From Mesorhabditis belari (lineage: Eukaryota > Nematoda > Chromadorea > Rhabditida > Rhabditidae): a stretch of 64,000 bases of DNA. Position numbers and translations under genes: made by a program. The DNA lies in assembly GCA_958450365.1 (NCBI GenBank), contig CAUEEP010000902.1, positions 620,001 to 684,000 on the forward strand, written 5' to 3'. Positions 44,801-54,752 of this stretch are shown piece after piece; positions within the stretch are counted from its first letter, which is position 1; every line of letters starts with the position of its first letter. The notes beneath the pieces are model-generated. The model saw only the letters and a list, made by a program, of their open reading frames with translations, was not told the origin of the DNA and ran no database searches.

Positions 44801-47800
44801 CGGACTCGACTATGCACCGTCCGGACGGAAAATTATCCCTTCGTTTTTGGTTCTAGACCCTCATTGTCGAGTTACGAGCTCCAAACTGCAGGGTACCACA
44901 AAATTTCCCATACAAAATGGCCAAAAAACTGCTAAAACTCAATTTAAAAAATTTCTGTCAAAGGGATTTGAAAAATTCCTTCAGATTCGGAATCAGCACA
45001 ATTTTCCGCATCTAAAAAAGGTACTCCCAGAAAAATCCGATAGAAAACGCATTTTTGCCTTATTTCGCGCCGATGTGCGTCCCCAAACCACGAGCCGAAA
45101 AAACCGGCCGTAGACGGGTTTCCCGCTTGTGTTTGCAACAAACACTACCAGATCCTCGACATCGCAATACACCGATATTTCAGTTAATATATAACAATTT
45201 GGATCATCGAGACAAGTGTACGAGAGGCATATTGGGTCATTGTAAACTAAAGGATTTCAATTTATATTTATGCCTAACACAAACATTTATAGAGAAACAT
45301 GTAGTAGTTGTAGCCATTGAGAAGGAAATGAGGCAGCGATTCGTTCAATTCGATGATCGTCGAACAGGTCACATTCGGATAGGGACGCGGTGTTTTGGAT
45401 CGAATCAGATACCCGGAGTTCACATCGGTATCGTTCTCATCGTAGCACCAATTCAACTAAATTGATTTGTGTAATTGAGGAAATAGGCACACAAAACTAA
45501 AAGGTGAGCAACTTACGGAGAACTTTGTAATGTACAGTACAGGATCGTACCAGGTTTTTCTAGGGGAACAAAATTGATTCTCTCGGTTATCAACGTCTTT
45601 TACAGAAGCTGGTATTTTTAGTCGTATTTAATTCTTATGATTTTTGATAATGATTCTAAAAGCAAGTTTTTAGAGCCCTCCAGCCACTGGATCATTGTGA
45701 AAATTGGGCCTGAACCTGAGTTGAACCTGATGTTTTTGAGTTTTCACCTTTGGAGTCACTCAAATTATTGAAAAGGCGCGTTTATGACTAAGGAAAATTA
45801 TGCATGTGATTGCAATTTTCTTTCTCTTTCTCTATAAAACACTTGGGGTCGATTCTCCCAATCAGGTAGGCAAAAACACTGCGAAAGTGAAAGCAAAATC
45901 TCAAAAATCGAGCAATGTCATATTCTTTCGGTCAGCACTGTACAAAGCTTTGTTATCTAGCTGTACAGCTGTACAGCTATGTTTACTGAAAGTTAGAAAA
46001 ATAAAAGAAAGCCGGTGTCAGCAAGCTAACTTCCGTTTTCGTTAACAATCAAACCCAAAGCGACCTTGAGACAGTCGATTCTCATCAAGATCGGCTCAAG
46101 TGGGGCGGTGGTGTAGCTGAAAATGTCACTTTGTTATTAAACATTTTATGTTTAACTCTAACTTCAAATAATATTGTGTAATCGGTTGAGAGCATTTATC
46201 GGTATCGTTCGCATCGGCTGACCCAATGATCTCAAGGCTTCCACCACGCAGCGCCTCGACTTGCAACTCAATCCATCTTTGGTCTGGTTTCTGTAAATTT
46301 AGTTTAATTAAATATGGTTTATTGATTTAGGCACTTGCCGTAAATACTGTAATTGGACCCCACCGCCCATAATGACGGTGCGGAGTGTTGCGTAGTCTAG
46401 CTTTGAACGCGTTTTTCTCGACACTGGTTTATGCTACAATGCGCGCTTAGGTATCAAAAAATAGCTGAAATTCAGGGCTATTTTTTGATACCTAAGCGTA
46501 CATTGTAGCATAAGCCAGTGTAGAGAAAAACGCGTCCAAAGCTAAACTACGCAACACTCCGCATCGTCATTATGGGGGTGGGGTACTATTACAGTATTTA
46601 CGGTATGCGTTTTCGTAGTCAATTTGCGATAAAATATATCTACAAGTTCTTTAAGGCAGTTTTATTCACCAGGCGACTGAAATCGAAGGATCCAGAAATG
46701 TGTTGGCAACGTGGAAATTGATGGGGATCGTCCAGAAACCACAGGTAGTTGTATGAAGATAGTATCGGATCAGTGTTGAGGTTTTGGTTGTATTCGGCTA
46801 AACGTTTCTTTTTCTTATGTTGATCCTGCCTTTGTGGTTCTATTGCTCCAAAAATAGGGCACTTGTGGATTTCATTCATTGACATTCGAATCTCTCAAAA
46901 TCCTCACTGTGTTGTGCACATTTTGAATTCCAATGGAATCATTTGTCCGCCAAAATGCTTCTTTTTAAGGCGGGCTTGCAAGTCCTTAGTTCCATGTTTC
47001 ATCTCCATATCTTGATTTGATTATTTCGAACAAGTAGTAATTGAAATTCCCCTCATTTGCCTGGTGATTACATACTGGCGCTCAAGGACAGTGTGCCCAG
47101 ATTCTAAGTCCGGCAAAAGTGAGCCATCTGTCCTAGGGAGGCGTCGAGGGGAAGGAGAGGGCTGTGGCCTCATGGGAGTTCTCCATGAAAGCAGCCTTCA
47201 TTTCCACCCATTTCAAATGGAAAATTCACGAAATGCCAAACTGGGATGTAATTCAAGCAGGACAATATATAGGAATCAACTTTTTAGCACAATTTGCATA
47301 CGAATTAAAAAGCCAGCTTTTCATCGATTTTGTCGTTTTCATGGAGAACTCCCATGAGGCCACATGGGTCCTTCGATTTCTGGGTCCTTCGATTTCAGTC
47401 CGCTCCCTTCCGTCGACGCCTTCCTAGGACAGATGGCTGCCTTTTCCCGGACTTAGAATCTGGGCACGCTGTCTTTGGAGCGCCAGTATGTAATCACCAG
47501 GCAAATGGGGGTATTTCGACAAACTTTCAATGTCAAAGTTGTTCGAAATAACCAAATCAAAGAGTGGGCAAGATATGGAGATGAAACATGGAGCTAATGA
47601 CTCGCAATCTGACTTTAACGAGAGGCATTTTGTCGGAAAAATCTCTCCGACTCCGACGGCGGGGATGAATCTCTCCGACTCCGACGGCGGGGATGAATCT
47701 CTCCGACTCCGACGGCGGGGATGAATCTCTCCGACTGACCATCATTTCTTTGAATAAACATGGCACAATAGACACAGGACTGATTGGCGAGAATGGAGAA

Positions 47801-47981
47801 AACGCTGAGACGGAGATCATAGGATTTGAGCTGGGAATCACTGCAAGAAACTTTTGGTAATTGATTTGAATCATTAGCATCACGTGATATTGGCAAGATG
47901 ATACTGTTTATTCATTGCATAACCCGGATCGGAGCCCACAAAAATTGAGAAAACTGTGTTCAGCGGACAGTCCAGATCATC
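41875..47981 (-). CDS. secreted or surface protein with CUB-like regions (multi-exon, partial)
   Basis: Exons: 47981-47884, 47840-47740, 46797-46670, 46290-46163, 46116-46065, 45456-45285, 45246-45149, about 44262-44042, 42686-42547, 42505-42414, and probably one ending at 41875. Junctions keep phase except around 45149-44262 and before the last. Pieces: DCPLNTVFSIFVGSDPG; SYNYLWFLDDPHQFPRC; RWIELQVEALRGGSLEIIGS; CYDENDTDVNSGYLIRSK then RPYPNVTCSTIIEL, which matches the CUB pattern SGxIxSPxYPxPYPNNxxCxWxI; SFRASEWIRG; LAIHIEPRSSETWISF. Cysteines and N-glycosylation sequons are frequent, so it is extracellular. CUB domains bind proteins; many nematode ones are infection-responsive (family knowledge). 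First exon and C-terminus are not found. Introns hold a mariner relic, MITEs and a foldback. Two genes might be merged here. Confidence 0.6.
42866..43085. repeat. hairpin repeat with CTTTTTTAGACAAGGC arm
   Basis: Inverted arms GATTTTTGAGCTTTGATCTT / AAAAAAATCGAC and GTTCACATCTA / TAGATGTGAAC. Related inner sequence (GATCCTTGAaTATT ... CTTTCTTTTGACAcCAAA) is in kinase intron 4 of both copies and at 15600-15670. Confidence 0.55.
43100..43890 (+). pseudogene. mariner transposase relic, several stops
   Basis: In shifting frames: SDEKWVLYVNYRRHKQWI (first Asp), FMMCIW, GVVYWKLLPEG, then LLHDKASPHVANLTQQKLKE (second Asp, HDKASPH in place of HDNARPH), ELGWEFSH, and LAASNFHLFRKLAAELDGEH in place of LAPSDYHLF, so the third Asp is replaced by Asn. 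At least four in-frame stops. Old and inactive; clear ends were not found. It lies in an intron of the CUB-like gene, opposite strand. Confidence 0.8.
44190..44251. repeat. about 60-bp exon segment duplicated at 46880-46938
   Basis: TGACATTCGAATCTCTCAAA through TTGAATTCCAATGGA is identical at both places. At 44.2 kb it is inside an open exon (KCAQHSEDFERFEC); at 46.9 kb the same frame hits stops, so that copy is an exon fragment in an intron. Confidence 0.7.
44272..44529. repeat. short element with CCCATTTGCACAGGTTTCC ends
   Basis: Left end GCCCATTTGCACAGGTTTCC, right end its reverse complement, 258 bp, followed at once by a third copy of TTTGCACAGGTTTCCTAAAG. It disrupts or creates the acceptor of the neighbouring exon, because each copy ends in CTTTAG on the minus strand. 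Confidence 0.6.
46336..46605. repeat. MITE family 1 in an intron of the CUB-like gene
   Basis: Ends TgCCGTAAATACTGTAATtG and TATTACAGTATTTACGGTA; same foldback interior (TTTTTTGATACCTAAGCG). Lies between exons 46797-46670 and 46290-46163. Confidence 0.85.
47050..47515. repeat. foldback element, arms about 140 bp
   Basis: Left ATTTGCCTGGTGATTACATA ... right mirror ending TAATCACCAGGCAAATGGGG. Arms include GGCCTCATGGGAGTTCTCCA. The central 150 bp (AAATGGAAAATTCACGAAAT...) is unique. Wider ends TCGAACAA/TTGTTCGA may be the true termini. Intronic to the CUB-like gene. Confidence 0.75.
47644..47736. repeat. 28-bp minisatellite, about three units
   Basis: CTCTCCGACTCCGACGGCGG plus GGATGAAT, three full copies and a partial. 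It directly abuts the donor site of exon 47840-47740 of the CUB-like gene, so its length could affect splicing. Confidence 0.8.
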
Positions 47982-48139
47982 CTAAAATGAAACGAACTCT
48001 ATCTTTACCTAAACACAAAAATTGAAGTTAAAAGATAACGATTGATAAATTTAAAGGTTGGTATAATTAAACTCGATAAATAATAAAAAACACGATGATA
48101 ATAACTCATACAAAAGTACAGCTAATAGTTAATATACAG

Positions 48140-48349
48140 GGTGTGGCATATATACAGGGTGCGTCATAATTATTGCTTTGTGCAGTCAATTTCCCAAAAA
48201 GTTGAATGAATTCAAAAACTTTTTGATTCCAAAATGTAGAGGAGATCTTCAGCTTTCGAATGATATATAACACTCATATACATCTGTTCGATATCTTGAG
48301 AAATTTACAAAATAGTAAAAACGCGCATTCATAACTGGACAACCCAATA
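48140..48349. repeat. fragment of MITE family 3 and Tc-type ends
   Basis: Two CAGGGTGtGgCATAt/CAGGGTGCGTCATAATTATT motifs (Tc1-type ends) are followed by half of family 3 (TGCAGTCAATTTCCCAAAAA ... TAACTGGACAACCCAAT). The left half of the family 3 element is replaced by the Tc-type piece. Confidence 0.6.
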
Positions 48350-48736
48350 ATAATACTAAAATACTAATAATCATACTTTTGTAGAGCGCAACACTATACA
48401 TGCCTCACTCTGTACTAAAACAAAGCACACCTCTCACTCCGAGGAGTTACGTAATACAAATATCTGTTATATGAATAGAACAGTTTGGTTGCCCAATGGC
48501 TGAGTGAGCAAAGATGTGGGATTTTCTGCTCCATTCGTTTCTTAGCCTTTCAAAGCAAACCTTGTATAATGGGCAATGGTTATACTCCAAAAGTGTCCAA
48601 AACACTTCGACCATCGTTCGTGGACCGGTGTTCGTTTTTCTGAGAAACGAAAACTTTCAAGATCATCAAAGGTTGAAAAAATATTAACAAGGACAACTTT
48701 AAGAACTCGTCATTGTAAGTTTTGAACTTAAGAGGG

Positions 48737-51700
48737 TTAAATTTGCATTAGAACAACGTACTCGTATGATGATGGGCTAACGACAAAGGTGACAATCGTG
48801 TCCTCTCTCACCAAAACCCCATCGAACTTGTTCTTCGAGTTGGATGAGGAATTCGAGCTAACCGGCACCACTAACACTTTCTTCGAGGCTAATTTTGAGC
48901 GATTTGAATATGTATAAGACACAATAGAGGGTTCACATGCTGTACAAGAGAGGATTTGAACCTCCGCCACCTTTCTACCAGATTCTGACCATTTTTCTCA
49001 AGGCTCAAGCTCGGTTCTGGCCATTTTCTCTCAAGTCTTTTCAAACTTTTTTCGGAAACTTTCTGTGGTAATTAAATGTGCTGAATCGATTAAGAATACT
49101 CTTAGATTTTTCTAGTCAAATGTATTCATATTTGGGCTGGATTTAGGTCGTTTTCTAGTACCCCATCATTGTTGGTACTTTTGATTCCTCCGACGACAGG
49201 AAAAACAGAATCAGACATGGGCCTAGCCAGGATTTCGCAGCTTTCAGTCTAACGGCACGAGCTCAGCGAGGCTACCCCAATCAATTTTCATATTTTTTTT
49301 CATAATTTTCAAGAAATCATATTTTTTAAATTTCAGGTTACAAAACTGTCTAAACGGTTTTTTGAAAAAATTAAAGCGACTCGAGATTTTTGCATTTTAG
49401 TGCAAACATCCAGAACCAATCAAGTTCTAGCTCTAGAATCAAAGTCTTTCGCTCTTCTGAAACTCGAGAAAATCCCCATCTTATCTATCATAAGATCAAC
49501 TTTTTTGCCATCAAATTATGAGTAATGCATTTTCAAAAGTTTTGTTATTCCATTTCATTTCCGCAAAAGTGCTAATTTTTTGACCGTAATCTTTCGAACA
49601 CCCACACTCGTTTTTCTTTTAAAAAACTTTTTCTACTAAAAGAAATCCTATTTTTCATTTGGATAATTACGTAAATGGGAAAATAGTAGATTAGAATTTG
49701 GATAATTACGCAAAGTAGATGGGAAAATAGTAGATTAGAATCTCTTTTTTTTCGATAAAACGAGTTTTTAAGCATATACTAATTCATTTTACAAAACTAA
49801 CGTTATTATTTTCAGAAAATAGAGGAGATTTGACTAGGGGGCAGACCAAAATGAAAAACGGTTGTCCATCTAGTTTTCGAGGTTTTCGCGAGTGAAAAAT
49901 GAAAAAAGTGAAAGTGAAAATGAGCAACTTCAAAAGCGAAAACCTCCTCTAATTTCTGAAAATCATAACGTTAGTTTTGTAATCAATTATTGCTGCCTAA
50001 TAGCCTAATGCCTAAAACTCGTTTTATCGAAACTTTTGCAATAAAATGCAAAAATCTCGAGTCGCTTGAATTTTTTCAAAAAACTGCTTTGACAGTAGCC
50101 TTTGACAGTAGCTTTGTAGCCTGAAACTTTAAAAAAATATAACTTCTTGGTCGGAAATTGATTTGGGTAACCTCTAGGAGCTCGAGCCGTTAGACTGAAA
50201 GTCGCGAAATCGTTGAGAACCAGAAGAACAGAAGAAAAAGAACCAGAAGCATTGAATCATTGAGTGAATTTTCTAGAAACAATCTAAAAGCATTTCTAAT
50301 CGATTTAGCATATTTGATTACCCCAGAGGGTTTTCAAAAAAGTTTGAAAAGGCTTGAGAAAAAATGTTGAGAACAGAGCCAGGCCAAGAGTGTCCCCCTC
50401 TCCTCAACTGCATAAACACCGCCTTTTGTTTATTGATGTGACTAGTGAGACTAATTCTGACAATGAGAGATTGTCTTTCTTAGCTTGTCCACTCATACAC
50501 ATCATTCAAAAACCACTTCGACGCTACTAGAGTCGAACTCACCATTCACCCATGAAGCGACTCGAAATGAAACAGCGTACTCAAAGTTGACAGCGTTCTT
50601 GTATGAACGAATGCGTAGCATTGACATGTTTGTCAACTTGAAGTCACAATGATAGAGAGCATTTTCTAGCAACCAAGAGTACGGCCTTGAGAGATTTACT
50701 CGTTGAGGTTCAAAATCAAAGCACAAACGTTAAATTGCAGTCATGGAGCAAAAGCGTCTGTTCGTTGATTGTGAAAGGAATCGGATCCGAACACAGTGGG
50801 ACATCGCCGGCAAACAGTGATCTCTCCTCCTTCTGAACAGGTTTTGTTTTGATAATTAGACGTCGACGACCTTCAAATATGAAGAGTAAATGCAGTCTCG
50901 CTGCGAAAAATCGACAACAAAATCGCAGTTTGCACAACCGTTGATTGTGATTGCCTAGAGAGCTTTATCGTTCATTGAAGCCATTTTTTCAGATACTAGT
51001 CATCACCATCAATACATTTTATACAGACTTACGACATAATAAAGTGTCGAAAGCAGTGGCAAATGATAAATTTCAAAGCTGCTAAGATATTGGGTTGTCC
51101 AGTTATGAATGCGCGTTTTTTACTATTTTCTAAATTTCTCAATATACCGAAATCAAGAAAAAGATATATATGAGTATTATTCGAAAGTTGAAGATCTCCT
51201 CTACATTTTGATATAAAAAGTTTTTGAATTTGTCCAGCTTTTGGGCAAATTGACTGCACAGAAGAAGAGGTGGCCAAAAAATGGAAGGATGCCTTTGGAT
51301 CAAGTTTTGACTCCGCTCAAATTGAGTTAACCGTTTGATGTTTGGCCAATAGATATATCAATACAAGTTTTTAAAAATATAACAATTTCAGAGCATCTTT
51401 ACTTTTCTTTTCTTTTCTGGGTGGTTATTTTACACCATAAAACTCGAGGAAAACTGGAATGGGTTTTTTCGAAAATGACCTCTCCCTTTGTGCAGTCAAT
51501 TTCCCAAAAGTTGAATGAATTCAAAAACTTTTTTATTCCAAAATGTAGAGGAGATCTTCAGCTTTCGAATGATATATAACACTCATATACATCTGTTCGA
51601 TATCTTGAGAAATTTACAAAATAGTAAAAACGCGCATTCATAACTGGACAACCCAATATGTTTCTATTCAAATAGATGTTGTTCCCCACTAAGATATTTT

Positions 51701-52014
51701 AGATTGAAGTAGAATTTGTTTTGCTGAAGACGTTTTACATTCAAACATACAAAGATGCAAAAAAAAGTTCTATTCTCATACTGACATCACTTGTGATGTC
51801 AGTATGAGAATAGAACAGAGTTTAGACTTTTAGAAGACTGAATATCTTTGAATTCAAGTTTTTCGTTGTTAGCTCAATCACCCACGTTTGCAGCCAAGAG
51901 TCGTTTCCCATGAATAGCAAATGATGGACTCTCTTTTGTCAAATCATATTCTTCATTGAATCCGAAAATGCTCTCAGACAATGAAATTATACAAAGAAGC
52001 ACGTGTAAAAACAT
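48737..52014 (-). CDS. secreted protein, complete five-exon gene (203 aa), CUB-like
   Basis: Exons 52014-51886, 50954-50871, 50832-50729, 50685-50543, 48888-48737: 612 bp, all four joins in phase, ending in TAA. The N-terminus MFLHVLLCIISLSESIFG is a clear signal peptide. The mature chain has eight or more Cys residues early on (AITINGCANCDFVVDF, RDCIYSSYLK, DVPLCSDPIPF, LLLHDCNLT), then AVNFEYAVSFRVASWVN and a C-terminal VREDTIVTFVVSPSSYEYVV. NFEYAVSFRVASW parallels YFSLNAISFRASEW in the neighbouring CUB-like gene, with the same exon end and phase, so they are paralogues. Likely exported to the gut lumen or body surface; role unknown. Intron 1 contains a 566-bp MITE, intron 4 a 1.4-kb foldback. 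No defect seen. Confidence 0.72.
48990..50400. repeat. 1.4-kb imperfect foldback in intron 4
   Basis: Outer arms TTCTCTCAAGTCTTTTCAAA / TTTGAAAAGGCTTGAGAAAA, then TTTCAGTCTAACGGCaCGAG and CGACTCGAGATTTTTGCATT with mirrors near 50190 and 50050, then inner arms around AACTAACGTTATTATTTTCA and mirror. Divergence between arms is several percent with small indels, so it is older than the other foldbacks. No ORF. Confidence 0.8.
51091..51656. repeat. MITE family 3, full copy (566 bp)
   Basis: Inverted ends TTGGGTTGTCCAGTTATGAA with TA on both sides; subterminal TGAAGATCTCCTCTACATTT and TGCAGTCAATTTGCC repeated in each half. Same length and organisation as 57320-57884. Non-coding. Confidence 0.88.
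51767..51816. repeat. perfect palindrome
   Basis: 25-bp arms starting GTTCTATTCTCATACTGACA with no loop. In intron 1 of the secreted protein gene. Confidence 0.75.
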
Positions 52015-52193
52015 GTTTTCTAAGCTTTTTTTTTCAATTTTTGTTTTTCATGAAACGTGTAAAGAACAACATAATCCCTGCTTTCTCCTTTGCGTAAAAA
52101 ATGATAAGAATTGAAAGTAGTTTCGCTAAGCTAAAAGATCAAAGAGCCGAGAAAAAAAAATTGAAATGTGTTAAGGTTTATGATGCTTCTATT

Positions 52194-53320
52194 AGGTTGT
52201 AACATAAAAATCCAGCGTTTTTTTAAAATTTGGACCCGTACACGCACATCTTGCTTTATATTTTGAATTTTCTTTCTCTGTATTATTTTTACTATTCTCA
52301 ATGTTCATTTGCTAAAAGGATTCTTTCAGCTGCCAAAAGTGAAAGATTTTATGGACAAGCAAATGATGATAAATCGACAAGAAATTCATCGAGAACTGCT
52401 CCAACGATTTACGATAGGGATTTCTGCGGCCAAAGCGAGACGAGAGATCAATCAATTTTATGGAGCAAGTATTGTTGGGGCAAGTACTGCTCGGGAGTGG
52501 TTTCGGAAATTCAAGAAAGGCGATACTCGATTGGAGCAGAAGAAAGGGAGCGGCCGACCCTGAAAAGTGAATTGTCGGACTCTTCGGCATCATCTTCAAC
52601 AAAGCCTGATGAATCGACCCGGACTTTGGCTCGCAATTTTTACAGCCATCAAACAGTGTGGAGATGGCTCAAAAAAGCCGGAAGGAAATGGAGAAAAAAA
52701 CAACAAATCCCCTATGCAATGACCAACTCAATCAAGGGTCAAAGGGCGCGGTCATGTCGTCAGCTGTTCAACAAGTTTCGTCAGGGCCGGCTTCCACTTC
52801 AGAATATCGTGACCCACGACCAAACATGGGTATTCTACAATGGCCGAGTAGTGCCAAAACAGTTGCTGAAGAAAAATCAAGTCGGTGGATTGGTGCCAAA
52901 GCGGAACATTCATGAAAAGAAGCAAATGTTTTGTGTCTATTGGTGTCCTGTTGGTGTCCTCTACTGGAAATTGCTGAAGCCCGGCAATTCCTTCATCAGG
53001 GATGTTTATATAGAGCATATGCAGCAAGTGGAGCAAAATATTTGTTCTTTGCTCTACCAGAACGAATGGGGCGGGGAAGTTTTTGTTCTTCAGGATAACG
53101 CAAAACCGCATCGATCTCGGAAATCGCTCGACTATGTGAAGAAGGATCTTCGATGGACTGTCTCTCTAAATTTGGTTCCTTATCTCCACAATTTTGGTTC
53201 ATTGATTTCCGAGATCGATGCGGTTTTGCGTTATCCTGAAGAACAAAAACTTCCCCGCTCCATTCGTTCTGGTAGAGCAAAGAACAAATATTTTGCTCCA
53301 CTTGTTTTTCAATTTTCATA
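52194..53320 (+). pseudogene. mariner-type transposase with rearranged 3' end
   Basis: 52309-52562: HTH region (RREINQFYGASIVGASTARE, WFRKFKKGDTRLEQKKGSGR). After a stop and frame change: TVWRWLKKAGRKWRKK, VTHDQTWVFY (first Asp, followed by Gln where Glu is usual), GVLYWKLLKPGNSF and VFVLQDNAKPHRSR (second Asp). The expected third Asp block is absent. Instead, 53206-53320 is the inverted copy of 53025-53125 of the same gene. The left end TTAGGTTGTAACATAAAAAT near 52194 looks like a mariner terminus; no matching right end was found. Confidence 0.8.
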
Positions 53321-53574
53321 AATTTTAGATCAAAAACCGACACAACTGACGACACAAGTGTTTGAAAACGACGGGTACAACGTACGACGGTACAACGTGT
53401 TACGGAGCGATGAGGGGACTCGATGATTGGCTGTACCCTGTACCCAATATGAGGACAGTTTCTTCACACTTTCTTCACACTTTCATTCTTTTCTTTGTCT
53501 CTCTCTAATTTAGGAATCTAAAGATACAAGTATTCTTGATATAATTAATTCTGGTTCAACAGGTAAAATCATGT

Positions 53575-53880
53575 ATTGGGTTGATGGAAAAGTCCTTTCC
53601 GATTTTTTGGGAGAGTACCTTAAATTTGTCCAATTTTGACGTTTTATAGCTCATCCTAAAGCTGAATTTAAGACGGATCGATTGGTAAAAACCGTTTTGA
53701 GATATCTCTTTTCTAAAAGTTTTTACAGCTATTTTAGTAAAGGGCAGCAGAGCCAAAAAATGGCTGTTTTCACGTTTCGTTAGTTTTCCGTGCAGAAACC
53801 TAGGCTAAAAACATGTGTTTCGTGATCAGCGTCAAAAATAACCCCTAGACACGCATTTTCAGAATCTTAGCAAAAAATTT
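53575..53880. other. no gene; mariner-like end fragment
   Basis: TATTGGGTTGATGGAAAAGT resembles a mariner terminus, but no mirror end is seen before the tRNA-like repeat. Otherwise AT-rich and featureless. Confidence 0.35.
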
Positions 53881-53892
53881 TTGAAAAATATT

Positions 53893-54106
53893 GTCACCGG
53901 TGGAAGTCGAACCAGCGACCCTCAGATCAATAGCCTTTCCGCCGCTTTTTGCGATTTTCCTTCGTTTTTCTCGTTTTCTTCATTCTTCATTCTTCAACAT
54001 TCTTCCACAAAAAAAAACGAGAAAAACGAAGGAAAATCGCGAAAAGCGGCGGAAAGGCTATTGATCTGAGGGTCGCTGGTTCGACTTCTACCGGTGACAA
54101 TATTTT
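53893..54106. repeat. inverted pair of tRNA-like units
   Basis: The left half GAAGTCGAACCAGCGACCCT is the mirror of the right half AGGGTCGCTGGTTCGACTTC, joined through CCTTCGTTTTTCTCGTTTTC arms. B-box like; no full cloverleaf. The right half corresponds to the start of the duplicated kinase block. Confidence 0.6.
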
Positions 54107-54752
54107 TCAATATGTTAACAGTTTTTTTTGGTATCAAAATTCCTATGCCTCACTATGCATCACGGCTTCTCAACAACGTCTTAAAGGTTAGACAAAACTA
54201 AAGTAAAGAAAGAACAAATTCGATAATTTTCAGTCAAGATCGATGCACGGATTTTCGAGGGAAACTTGTGAAAGACTCATCGACGAATTCCATCAAGAGA
54301 ACCCCCGAATACACGTAGAGGATCGATGAGCGCGAGAATGGTTCCTTTATTCGTCACAGTCTGGTGACTCCTATCCATCTTCTGCTAACTGTTTTTCTTG
54401 TTTAGTTGCTATTTCTATGTGTTTATCCCAAATTACTATGCTTCAAGTTGCTTCAAAATTTGATCGATTCATTACCGAAACTAATAATTTGTTGAGTTAA
54501 ATTTTCAAATAATCACATAGCTTCAGAGTAATTCAAAAAAGCAACACCAAGAAATTGTCATACTCGTAATATTTTTTTTTCAAAATTTCAACGTTTGTGA
54601 GTCCACCAGCTTCCACCGAACACGCGACTAAAATTGCGCAATTTAATCCCGAGAAAAACAAGGAGTCGCGGGCGAATTTTCTTGCAATTTTCACTGTTCA
54701 CAAGCTTTTATTGGCTTTACCCGATAAAATCAATTTTCAAAATTTATTAATC

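Noticed and set aside
52996..53355. Minus-strand ORF repeating VEQNICSLLYQNEW
   Set aside because: It is the inverted segment of the damaged mariner read from the other side.
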